A stretch of DNA of 12,997 bases from ARK-15 sp038880255 (lineage in GTDB: Archaea; Thermoplasmatota; Thermoplasmata; Thermoplasmatales; ARK-15), in contig JAVZSA010000034.1 of assembly GCA_038880255.1 (NCBI GenBank), positions 1-12,997 on the forward strand. The letters run 5' to 3'. The translations under genes and the position numbers were made by a program. Of this stretch, positions 1 through 6,283 are shown one piece after another; position 1 is the stretch's first letter, and the number at the start of each line of letters is the position of its first letter. Below the pieces are notes generated by a model. It made no database searches and had not been told where the DNA came from. It was given only the letters and a program-made list of their open reading frames with translations.

Positions 1-415
1 TAGGTAATCTCCTTTTACCTGTTCTTGCATAAAATGAGAAAATTGAAGCAAAAATAAGGGATACCGTAAGATCTTCACCCTCTGAATCAACAAAAATAGA
101 TCCATTTTCCCAACCAATTTTTCCCACCGGAGTTCCTAATGATATTATGTTTACACTATTATTTCTCATTGACATCATTTTTGAAAATCCACCCTTTTCT
201 AATTCGTAAGGTCTACCCATATAATTTATTGTCATTTTTCTCAAATTTCCTACTGGTAAATTATTTTCTAATATTCTTATTTCTTTTCCATCCTTCTTTA
301 TTTCCACATTTACTATACCACTTATTGTAAAATTTGGGAGACGCCCTTTATGTATTATATTACCTACCTCATTCCCATTTGAGAATATTTTTCCATTTTT
401 TATTATTAAATACAT
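1..415 (-). CDS. Unknown protein, 138 residues visible, C-terminus beyond window
   Basis: An open frame starts at ATG (415-413, minus strand) and stays open for 138 codons to the left edge, so the C-terminus is missing. A GAGG element lies a few bases before the ATG. I do not recognise the family. The protein starts MYLIIKNGKIFSNG, has no evident signal peptide or membrane segment, and is rich in short alternating hydrophobic stretches separated by glycine, asparagine and lysine turns, which suggests a mostly beta fold. The layout (short strands, then a GKIGWENGSIFVDSEGED stretch and a hydrophobic LIFASIFSFYA segment) is loosely like tubby/LURP-one barrels, but this is only an impression. It is divergent from the SDR gene at 584 and shares the 168-base AT-rich spacer with it. 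Sure that it is coding, unsure of function. Confidence 0.75.
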   Translation of the reverse strand, partial: MYLIIKNGKIFSNGNEVGNIIHKGRLPNFTISGIVNVEIKKDGKEIRILENNLPVGNLRKMTINYMGRPYELEKGGFSKMMSMRNNSVNIISLGTPVGKIGWENGSIFVDSEGEDLTVSLIFASIFSFYARTGKRRLP

Positions 416-517
416 TATTTCCTCTATAAATAAATTAATTTAATATTTTTTTCCTTTAAAATATTCTACAAAATACTTTATAAATATTTATAAATTTTAT
501 AAAAATTTGTAAAAAAA

Positions 518-576
518 TTTATATATAATGATTATATTGATAATTTTGGATTCATCCATATAGAATGATCCGGTGA
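518..576 (+). promoter_or_regulatory. Putative promoter and SD site of the SDR gene
   Basis: The 416-583 spacer is almost pure A+T until about 545. A TATA-like TTTATATATAA at 518-528 would place a start site near 550 and give a leader of about 30 bases. GGTGA at 572-576 lies 7 bases before the TTG start and matches the archaeal anti-SD sequence. Promoter position is inferred from base composition; the SD is directly visible. Confidence 0.45.
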
Positions 577-583
577 AGGATCT

Positions 584-1393
584 TTGAAAAATCTCCTGGT
601 GATAGGGGGTTCAGGATTCGTAGGAAGAAATATTATTCCAACTTTAATAAATAATTATAGCGTGAGCTATCTTTCAAGACACGAATGCAAAAAATTAAAG
701 GATCTTGGAGTAGAATGGATCAAAGGAGATATTAGGAATGAAGAAGATCTAAAAATCCTGAAGGATTATGATTACATAATAGATCTAGTTGCAGTTATAA
801 ATGAAAAACTGGAAAAACATCATGATGTTAATGTAATAGGAATGCATAATATAATTTCAAATGCAAATGAAAACTCTAAAATAATTTATTTTTCTGCAAT
901 GAATGCTAATGTTGGAAAAAGTAAGTATTTTATTACAAAATATCAGGCTGAAAATATGCTAATGCATAGGGGAAACTTTACAATAATAAGACCATCAATT
1001 ATCTTTGGAGAGGATGATTATTTAACAGAAATGATGAAAAATTTAAGAATACCATTTGTTCCAAAATCTGGAAAACTTTGCCCAGTTTATATTATGGATA
1101 TTGCAAAAATATTGCCTAAAATGATAGAAATGGGTGGAATATTTGAAATATCTGGACCTGAGGAAATAACACTACTTGATATGTATAGAACAATTAGGAA
1201 AATAATGGGAAAGGGAAATGCTTATTCAGTCCCTGATTTTCTTCTCTATCCTTTCATACCATTTTTACCAATTACTAGAGAACAAATATATATGTTAAAA
1301 TTGAATTTTTGTAAGGGAAAGGAAATATGGAAAAATTTTTCCATTACTCCTTCAGGCTATGCAGAGACAATGGAAAAATTATTAAAAAAATAA
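584..1393 (+). CDS. Extended SDR / NDUFA9-like NAD(P)-binding oxidoreductase or epimerase
   Basis: 269 residues, cytosolic, no membrane segments. The N-terminus has a Rossmann nucleotide-binding loop GGSGFVG (residues 8-14). An acidic strand end (KGDI, 47-50) is where the adenine ring is usually held. The SDR catalytic set appears complete: S104 in YFSAMN, then Y115-x3-K119. IRPSIIFGEDD (135-145) is the usual structural motif after the active site. The length and short C-terminal substrate domain fit the atypical extended SDRs annotated as complex I NDUFA9-like or NAD-dependent epimerase; substrate cannot be told. The start is TTG, chosen because GGTGA lies 7 bases upstream and residues 3-14 form the expected first beta strand and loop; the ATG at 565 is out of frame. 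It ends six bases from the convergent peroxiredoxin gene. Confidence 0.88.
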   Translation: MKNLLVIGGSGFVGRNIIPTLINNYSVSYLSRHECKKLKDLGVEWIKGDIRNEEDLKILKDYDYIIDLVAVINEKLEKHHDVNVIGMHNIISNANENSKIIYFSAMNANVGKSKYFITKYQAENMLMHRGNFTIIRPSIIFGEDDYLTEMMKNLRIPFVPKSGKLCPVYIMDIAKILPKMIEMGGIFEISGPEEITLLDMYRTIRKIMGKGNAYSVPDFLLYPFIPFLPITREQIYMLKLNFCKGKEIWKNFSITPSGYAETMEKLLKK

Positions 1394-1399
1394 AAAAAT

Positions 1400-2053
1400 T
1401 TAATCTTCCGGTAATTCCTTATGAGTTAACCACCATGCATAACCTTTGAATTCCTTTTCTCTTTTCTTTGAATCCTCTATTGTTCTTGGAGGAGGATTTA
1501 CTGCTTTGTTGCCAATCAATTCATTTTCAGGCCAATTTGCAGGTAGTGCCACTTTATACTTATCACTCATTTGAAGAGCTTTTATTGCCCTTAAAATTTC
1601 ATTTACATTTCTACCAATTTCCTGTGGATAATACATAATTAGACGAACTGTAGCATTTGGGTCCACTATGAAAACTGCTCTAACAGTTGCAGTGTTTGAT
1701 TGTGGATGTAGCATTCCCAATCTTTTTGAAACATCGCCCATTGGATCGGCTATTATTGGAAATGGTACTGTTATATTCAAATTATTCTCTATCCATCTTA
1801 CCCATTCAATATGGCTTATAGTGCTATCTACTGAAAGACCTATAAGATCCACATTTAGTTTCTTAAAGTCTTCATATTTTCTTGCAAAGGAATAAAATTC
1901 TGTTGTGCATACTGGTGTAAAATCTCCTGGATGGCTAAATAGCATAAACCATTTTCCAGAAAAAGCTTCAGGAAGTTTTATTTTTCCATGTGTTGTAGCC
2001 ACTTCAAGCTCTGGGAATTTCTCTCCTATTAGGGGCATATTATATTCTGCCAT
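1400..2053 (-). CDS. 1-Cys peroxiredoxin (archaeal Prx6-type)
   Basis: 217 residues from the ATG at 2053. This start is chosen over a TTG four codons upstream because GGTGAT lies just before it. The family reduces hydrogen peroxide and alkyl hydroperoxides in the cytosol through a peroxidatic cysteine. Here P42 to C49 reads PGDFTPVC, giving T46 and C49, and R125 in ATVRAVF is the conserved arginine. The long C-terminal arm with PPPRTIED and a GYAWWLT stretch is typical of archaeal Prx6-type enzymes, which often form decamers. C49 is the only cysteine in the protein: the two C-terminal cysteines found in many archaeal relatives (C-Y-x-W-W-x-C) are Gly and Thr here, so it must use an external reductant. 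It is divergent from an Lrp-like regulator. Confidence 0.95.
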   Translation of the reverse strand: MAEYNMPLIGEKFPELEVATTHGKIKLPEAFSGKWFMLFSHPGDFTPVCTTEFYSFARKYEDFKKLNVDLIGLSVDSTISHIEWVRWIENNLNITVPFPIIADPMGDVSKRLGMLHPQSNTATVRAVFIVDPNATVRLIMYYPQEIGRNVNEILRAIKALQMSDKYKVALPANWPENELIGNKAVNPPPRTIEDSKKREKEFKGYAWWLTHKELPED

Positions 2054-2182
2054 TTTTATCACCAATTACCATAAATACTTAGTTGTATAAAAATTTTATC
2101 CTTTTGTAAAATTTTTTTAAACAAAATTTTAATATTTTAAAACAGCAGATAAATTTTTAATAAATGAATGTATTGAACGTTT
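2054..2182. promoter_or_regulatory. Divergent promoter region, peroxiredoxin and Lrp-like gene
   Basis: 129 bases with two TATA-like elements. On the minus strand TTTTATACAA (plus 2083-2092) precedes the peroxiredoxin by about 35 bases, with its SD at 2058-2063. On the plus strand AAATTTTTAATA (2151-2162) is centred about 27 bases before the ATG of the regulator, which has no SD; this spacing fits a leaderless transcript. An Lrp-family dimer bound here could act on both genes, but I see no clear operator palindrome in the A/T runs. Confidence 0.5.
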
Positions 2183-2593
2183 ATGGACGAATTGGATAAG
2201 AAAATAATAAAAATTTTACTGGAAAATGCTAAATTATCATTTCAGGATATTTCGGAAAAATTGGGTGTAAGTAAGGCCACTATTGGTAATAGACTGAAAA
2301 ATCTTGAAAAAAGTGTTATTATAGATTATAGAGCAAGAGTTGATTTTAATCTTCTTTCTATGGATGATGTTATAGTTGGTTTTGATATAATGCCAGAAAA
2401 ATATATGGATGCAATAAATGAACTATCAAAGCTTGATTTTGTTTTTGAACTTTATCTCACATCTGGTGACCATGTTGCAGTGGCAAGAATAGTAGCTGAT
2501 AAAAGTGAAATTAATGAAAAAATGGCAAAGATTTCTTCAATACAGGGTATAAGAAAAATATATCCAGCATTTGTTCAAAAAGTAGTTAAATGA
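2183..2593 (+). CDS. Lrp/AsnC-family transcriptional regulator
   Basis: 136 residues, the usual length of a one-HTH, one-RAM-domain Lrp/AsnC protein. Residues 1-50 form the winged helix-turn-helix: MDELDKKIIKILLENAKLS is the classic first helix and VSKATIGNRLKNLE the recognition helix and turn. Residues 60-136 form the alpha/beta RAM domain, which gives dimers and octamers and may bind an amino acid; TSGDHVAVARIVA (residues 93-105) is the ligand-loop region (G-D-x-x). ATG start with no SD and a TATA-like element 27 bases upstream. The divergent peroxiredoxin is an obvious candidate target, as is self-regulation; neither is proven. Not adjacent to amino-acid genes, so the effector is unknown. 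Confidence 0.93.
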   Translation: MDELDKKIIKILLENAKLSFQDISEKLGVSKATIGNRLKNLEKSVIIDYRARVDFNLLSMDDVIVGFDIMPEKYMDAINELSKLDFVFELYLTSGDHVAVARIVADKSEINEKMAKISSIQGIRKIYPAFVQKVVK

Positions 2594-2622
2594 ATTTTTT
2601 ACGCTCAGGAATTTTTCTCCTG
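2594..2622 (+). terminator. Possible terminator after the Lrp-like gene
   Basis: A six-T run (2595-2600) follows the stop codon directly. A CAGGA/TCCTG hairpin (2606-2610 with 2618-2622) holds a further five-T run in its loop. T-tracts are the main archaeal termination signal; the hairpin may be part of the next element instead. Confidence 0.35.
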
Positions 2623-2885
2623 TTGATATGATACCCTTTTAGGGGTAGAATTGTGTATTTTTGAGCTCCTTTAGCACTAAAAAGGGGGTGATGAAATTTT
2701 ATAGTGTTAAATGGAGTTTTGGTTCGTTCCCCTTTTCCATAAAAAAGAGGGAAAAAACTGTCTTTTCGGTCCGAGGCAGTGCCTGAATAAGGCCCAGGGT
2801 ATTCCCTGCTGACCTTTTTTCCCCGAGAAAAAAGGCAGTTTAAACGGGAATTACCCAGGACCGGCGATCAGGGGAGGTGATCGCC
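2623..2885 (+). promoter_or_regulatory. Structured, GC-rich leader or non-coding RNA upstream of the four-gene unit
   Basis: No convincing gene lies in this stretch. By count, 2761-2885 is 54% GC (68 of 125), far above the surrounding sequence, and it is packed with hairpins. TACCC/GGGTA pair at 2632-2636 and 2643-2647. CTCCTTT pairs with the GGGGGTGAT-containing run ending near 2690. TCCC+CTTTT (2728-2736) pairs with AAAAG+GGGA (2743-2752, one bulged A). AGGC/GCCT pair at 2774-2784. CAGGG-TATT-CCCTG spans 2795-2808. CCTTTTTT/AAAAAAGG pair at 2813-2835, extended by CTG/CAG. CGGTCC (2767-2772) can pair with GGACCG (2858-2863) to enclose most of these as a multi-branch fold. A TATA-like AAATTTTATA (2694-2703) could start a transcript near 2725, giving a leader of about 160 bases. 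In AT-rich archaeal genomes such local GC islands usually mark structured RNA. It matches no RNA family that I can recognise. Confidence 0.6.
2863..2885 (+). promoter_or_regulatory. Start-site hairpin that contains the SD of the 84-aa gene
   Basis: GGCGATCA (2863-2870) and TGATCGCC (2878-2885) form a perfect 8-bp stem with a 7-base loop GGGGAGG, and the ATG follows immediately at 2886. GGAGGTGATC (2873-2882) is a 10-base match to the complement of the archaeal 16S 3' end, split between the loop and the 3' arm. Ribosome binding and the closed hairpin are therefore mutually exclusive, a layout that would allow translational control. Confidence 0.65.
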
Positions 2886-3140
2886 ATGGTAGATATAGAA
2901 GAAAGAAGAAATAAAATTTTTTGTTTGAGGGGTGAATTTTTTAAAGAGGACTGGATTTCCCTCACACCTCTAAATAAGGAAGAATATGTGAGTGATCCAT
3001 ACCTGGAGGAATGTTTTCGCATTGTATACAACAGGGATGCTAAGAGAGAAGAATTGCTTGCACTATTGAAAAATGATGATCTTAAGGCTTCATTAGTATT
3101 CAGGGCAAACCAAAAAATACAAAGGGATAGCATGGAGTGA
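2886..3140 (+). CDS. Small unknown protein, 84 aa, first gene of the ATPase unit
   Basis: 84 residues starting MVDIEERRNKIF. The ATG at 2886 is preferred to the GTG at 2877 because the very strong SD (GGAGGTGATC) overlaps that GTG and is correctly spaced for the ATG. The protein is charged and probably helical (LEECFRIVYNRDAKREELL, LLKNDDLKASLVFRANQKIQ), with two cysteines and no membrane segment or signal peptide. I do not recognise a family. It stops six bases before the next ATG, so it is the first cistron of the 2886-6222 unit. Its strong ribosome site suggests that it is made in larger amounts than the downstream proteins. The opposite strand has a 102-codon open frame here, which I treat as a shadow. 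Confidence 0.75.
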   Translation: MVDIEERRNKIFCLRGEFFKEDWISLTPLNKEEYVSDPYLEECFRIVYNRDAKREELLALLKNDDLKASLVFRANQKIQRDSME

Positions 3141-3146
3141 TTTTCC

Positions 3147-3623
3147 ATGTCCCCTCTTTTTTCTTTATCCGGTAAAAGTGAGAAAATAAAAAAAGCAGAA
3201 AATATAAATGAGAAAATTCTAAGTATTATTAAAGATCTTTCTAAAAAACCTGAAATTGTTATAAAGATTAGACACTTAATTTTTAATCATTTAACTAAGG
3301 AAAGTGAAAATAGTTCTATTGTTTCAATAAATTATAGAAATCTTCCAATAGATTTATATCCAAAAAAATATACTAAAAAAATATCTTTAAAAGACAGATT
3401 TTCACAAAATAGATTTAAAAGTTTAAGATTGATCTATATTCGTGATCTATGGCAAAATAATAAAAGATTTTTCAGAATTTCAAAGACGATTATATATTTG
3501 GAGATTTTAAAAATTAAAACCTATAATAAAAGTAATAGTTTAATGGGATTTGGTAAAAGAGAAGAGAACATAATTCATGAGACGCCAGAAAAAATAGAGA
3601 AAATAATATTGGGCTATAGGTGA
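3147..3623 (+). CDS. Unknown basic protein, 158 aa
   Basis: 158 residues, rich in Lys, Arg, Ile and Asn, strongly basic throughout, with no cysteine, no clear membrane helix and no motif that I recognise. The N-terminal half looks helical (KIKKAENINEKILSIIKDLS, then EIVIKIRHLIFNHL); the second half has RFKSLRLIYIRDLWQNNKR. The charge would suit binding DNA or RNA, which is inference only. GGAGTGAT, a one-base-short SD, overlaps the preceding stop codon. Its own stop overlaps the GGTGAT of the next gene, so translation along this unit is probably coupled. Confidence 0.65.
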   Translation: MSPLFSLSGKSEKIKKAENINEKILSIIKDLSKKPEIVIKIRHLIFNHLTKESENSSIVSINYRNLPIDLYPKKYTKKISLKDRFSQNRFKSLRLIYIRDLWQNNKRFFRISKTIIYLEILKIKTYNKSNSLMGFGKREENIIHETPEKIEKIILGYR

Positions 3624-3628
3624 TATAA

Positions 3629-4270
3629 ATGATTCTAGCAATTCCAGACCATGATCTAAAATATGTTAACTTTTTTAAAAAGAAAAGGGAGATAGAAAAT
3701 GTAATTTCCACAATTAAAAAACTTTCCTTTTTTATCTTTTATGATTCAAGTTTAAAAGTTTGCTTTGATTCCAATGATGAGAATTTCCATACATTTCTGA
3801 ATAATTTTATGAATATTTATCCTGTTAAATATGAAGAATACAGAGATTTGATACCCTATGGTTATGAACTATTTTTCAAGAGAAGTTATATTTTTCCCTT
3901 AGACCCTGGTATAGATATTGCATCATTTATTTCAAATTTTATTGAACAGAATAAAAAGGGATTCTTCATGATAAAAATTGAAAGAAAAAATATAAGATTT
4001 AGTAAATTTATAATTCACATTCTTAGGAATAAGAGAAATTTAGGTTATAGAGAAAAAATTATTGCTAATGCAATTATTGAAAAAATAACACTTCCCCTTT
4101 ATAAAGTAAAAATATATACAAGTGATTTTGGAATTGCATCAATGGCAATGGACTTAACAACAGGCCAGGCATTAATAAGAAAAGGAAAAAAGATAATAAT
4201 GAGTGTTAAGGAAATTTCCTATTTTATCCATTATCCTCTAAGTTATAATGGGAGGAGAAAACCATGGTAA
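3629..4270 (+). CDS. Detached N-terminal region of a VirB4/VirD4-type (conjugation-like) protein
   Basis: 213 residues, no ATP-binding motif, no membrane helix. The order of elements resembles the N-terminal region of long archaeal VirB4/VirD4-like conjugation ATPases. There is an IYPVKYEEY stretch (about 68-76), a YIFPLDPGIDIASFISNFI segment (about 90-108), a basic region, LPLYKVKIYTS (about 152-162), and near the end SVKEISYFIHYP, comparable to the ELA-x-x-HLP element just before the ATPase core. The next gene starts exactly where that core should begin, with a seven-base overlap. The preceding GGTGAT overlaps the upstream stop and gives a good SD for ATG 3629. I infer that the two proteins work together as one split machine; this assignment is by pattern, not by a database match. 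Confidence 0.6.
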   Translation: MILAIPDHDLKYVNFFKKKREIENVISTIKKLSFFIFYDSSLKVCFDSNDENFHTFLNNFMNIYPVKYEEYRDLIPYGYELFFKRSYIFPLDPGIDIASFISNFIEQNKKGFFMIKIERKNIRFSKFIIHILRNKRNLGYREKIIANAIIEKITLPLYKVKIYTSDFGIASMAMDLTTGQALIRKGKKIIMSVKEISYFIHYPLSYNGRRKPW

Positions 4271-6222
4271 AAATACCATACAATTTTTTTGAAATCAAAA
4301 ATCTTGAAAATATTCCAGATGGGCATGGAGCAATATTTGGAAAGACAGGTGCTGGAAAAACGTCATTACTCTATTATATTGCTAAAAAAATCACTGAAAA
4401 AAATGAAACATTAATAATTCTTGATCCTCATGGAGATCTTTCAAAAAGTTTGATATTTAAAGATAAAACAATATTCATTTCACCTTTATTAAGGGAAATA
4501 AATGGTAAAAATTATGCGATAAAAATGAATTTAATGGACCTTGGTAGAGAAAAAAATGAACTTAGCATTACTACAATTACTGAAACATTAAAACTCCTTT
4601 TTTCAATGGACTTAGACTATTCCCAAGGTACATGGGGGCCAAGATTAGAGACAATTTTCTCTTCAATTATACCAGAAATAATTAGAAAAGGGGATAATGT
4701 TACACTTACTGATGTTGTTGATGCATTGATATATAAAAACATTAGTGAAGATAATAGGATTTTTCCTATAATAAAAGGAAGAAATTATATTGATTATATT
4801 CAAAGTACTATAAATAAAATTTTGCCTGTGGTGGAAAATTATTTTCTTAGGATTTTCCTTGCAAGTAAAAATACTTCATTTTCATTTTTTAGAGATAAAT
4901 TTGATGGAAAAATATTGGATTTTTACTTAGCAAAACCAGAACTAGGTGAATTTATCTCAAGAATGGCAGGATCTGCTGTTTTGGCAATGATAATGAATGC
5001 TATTGTATCTAAAAAATTGGGCAAAATTACACTTATAATTGATGAAATTAAGGATTTTTCACCCTATTTACTTCCCTCACTTTTTAGTGAATCAAGAAAA
5101 TTTCAATTAAGGATAATAATAGCAGCGCAATATGTTAATCAGCTTAACAGAGATCTCTATGATTCAATAATGGGAAATGTTTCATGGATTGCTGCTTTTA
5201 GAGTATCTCCAGAAGATGCTTCAAAATTAGCCAAAAAATTTTCATACGATTATGAAAAAATTGAAAGAACACTGATTTCATTACCTGAACAATATTTTTT
5301 GATGAAAAATGGGGAACTAAATATTTACAATATAAAAAACGAGGAGACATATTATGATGAACAAACAATAAATGATTCCTACATAAAATTTGGATCTATT
5401 ATAGATATAATTCCTGAGAATTTGTTATCCATGATATATTCAATGATTGAAAGGGGCTTATCAACTAATTTTTCAATTATTTTGAGAGAATACACAGAAA
5501 TATTCAATAAGGATGTAACAACATTAGAAGCATCGTTAAGAACACTTCTATTAAATGGTTATTTAATATATAAAGATGGATTTTACAGAATTACTGAAAA
5601 GGGTATAAGAAATATGTTGAAACTAAATTTAAATGGTAGTGAAACAATCTATCATAATTATTTAGTAAAAAGATCTGCGGAATATTTTAAAGCATTGGGT
5701 TTTGAAATATACTTTTCTAGACTTTGGAAGAATGAACCAGATTTAATAGTGAGAAAAGAAAATTTGGAATTTTACATAGAGGCTGAATATGGTGATTTAA
5801 AATCACCAGGTAAAATAATCAACCATCTTATAGACTGGAAAAATAAAAGAATTATTTTTGTTACATTTAACAAATTTGTAGAAAAATTATTTCGCATATT
5901 ATGTATGCCTGCAATTGTTGATGAATCATTCAATATTAAACTTTATAAAAACAATGGATATGAAATGGATTATAAAAAGGCCGGTAATTATTCAAAGAAT
6001 GTTTGGATTGTAATATCTCCAGAACCGGGTACTCTTGGATCATTGATGAAATATTCGTTCAACGGAATAAAAATACTTGAAATTAGCGATCTTTATAAGA
6101 GCAATCTCTTTGAAATAAATGGTGAAAATATTTTTGATATTTTCGGGAATGAATTGATTATTGAAAAAGATGGTAAATTTATATCAAGATTGGATTTCAT
6201 AAAGGAAATAAGAAAATTATAA
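4264..6222 (+). CDS. HerA/VirD4-like ATPase with winged helix and PD-(D/E)XK-like C-terminal domain
   Basis: 652 residues. Residues 1-370 are a P-loop ATPase of the HerA/FtsK/VirD4 class: Walker A GKTGAGKT (26-33), DPHGDL (54-59), Walker B LIIDE with D260 and E261, AAQ with sensor Q289, and FRVSPEDASKLAKKF after it, all typical of TraG/VirD4 coupling proteins that pump or track DNA. Residues about 383-447 look like a winged helix (TLEASLRTLLLNGYLI, then a GFYRITEKG wing). Residues about 470-545 resemble a PD-(D/E)XK nuclease fold: EPDLI with D493, then YIEAEYGD with E506 and E508, where a lysine is usual. The last hundred residues are unassigned. GGGAGG lies 8 bases before the ATG. A TAA at 4246 closes this frame upstream, so the split from the 213-aa gene is real as read. 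Confidence 0.85.
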   Translation: MVKIPYNFFEIKNLENIPDGHGAIFGKTGAGKTSLLYYIAKKITEKNETLIILDPHGDLSKSLIFKDKTIFISPLLREINGKNYAIKMNLMDLGREKNELSITTITETLKLLFSMDLDYSQGTWGPRLETIFSSIIPEIIRKGDNVTLTDVVDALIYKNISEDNRIFPIIKGRNYIDYIQSTINKILPVVENYFLRIFLASKNTSFSFFRDKFDGKILDFYLAKPELGEFISRMAGSAVLAMIMNAIVSKKLGKITLIIDEIKDFSPYLLPSLFSESRKFQLRIIIAAQYVNQLNRDLYDSIMGNVSWIAAFRVSPEDASKLAKKFSYDYEKIERTLISLPEQYFLMKNGELNIYNIKNEETYYDEQTINDSYIKFGSIIDIIPENLLSMIYSMIERGLSTNFSIILREYTEIFNKDVTTLEASLRTLLLNGYLIYKDGFYRITEKGIRNMLKLNLNGSETIYHNYLVKRSAEYFKALGFEIYFSRLWKNEPDLIVRKENLEFYIEAEYGDLKSPGKIINHLIDWKNKRIIFVTFNKFVEKLFRILCMPAIVDESFNIKLYKNNGYEMDYKKAGNYSKNVWIVISPEPGTLGSLMKYSFNGIKILEISDLYKSNLFEINGENIFDIFGNELIIEKDGKFISRLDFIKEIRKL

Positions 6223-6283
6223 AAAATTTATTTTATAAGTAATTTCCATAATTAATAGGAATTAATTTGATATTCAATAGCGA
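6223..6283. other. Convergent AT-rich spacer after the ATPase unit
   Basis: 61 bases between the ATPase stop and the convergent UbiA-like stop. It has short A/T runs (AAAAAATTTATTTTATAA) that may end transcription from both sides. No repeat, tRNA or attachment-like sequence is visible that would mark the right end of an inserted element. Confidence 0.4.

Noticed and set aside
139..330. 63-codon plus-strand frame
   Set aside because: Shadow of the minus-strand gene at 1-415, which has a longer open frame and better codon use.
481..530. Repeated TATAAATATTTATAAATTTTATAAA as an origin-like element
   Set aside because: Low-complexity A/T runs of this sort occur in most spacers here; no origin-recognition box or replication gene is near.
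2721..2732. T-arm-like GGTTCGTTCC suggesting a tRNA
   Set aside because: No acceptor, D or anticodon arm can be folded around it on either strand.
2688..2786. Box C (GTGATGA) with CTGA as a C/D guide RNA
   Set aside because: The boxes are about 90 bases apart, against about 50-60 in archaeal C/D RNAs, with no C'/D' pair. The GTGATGA is better explained as an SD-like GGTGAT or as one arm of a hairpin.
2691..2786. 31-codon frame starting MKFYSVKW
   Set aside because: The SD-like GGGGGTG touches the ATG with no spacing, the frame runs through several hairpins, and a TATA-like element lies inside it. Composition does not look coding.
2711..2812. 33-codon frame starting MEFWFVPLF
   Set aside because: No SD at a usable distance and it overlaps the strongest RNA-like pairing; cysteine and proline content is unlike the neighbouring proteins.
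2767..2863. RNase P RNA or SRP RNA as the identity of the GC-rich stretch
   Set aside because: None of the conserved blocks known to me for RNase P RNA (GAGGAAAGTCC) or SRP helix 8 (GGAAG-type loop with AGCA) is present, and it is too short.
2840..3148. 102-codon minus-strand frame
   Set aside because: It lies opposite the 84-aa gene, which has a 10-base SD and fits the plus-strand operon; the minus frame has no SD and unusual serine richness.
4246..4270. Frameshift error joining the 213-aa and 652-aa genes
   Set aside because: The second gene has its own GGGAGG at good spacing and an ATG, and its frame is closed by TAA at 4246, so two genes is the simpler reading; a read error cannot be fully excluded.
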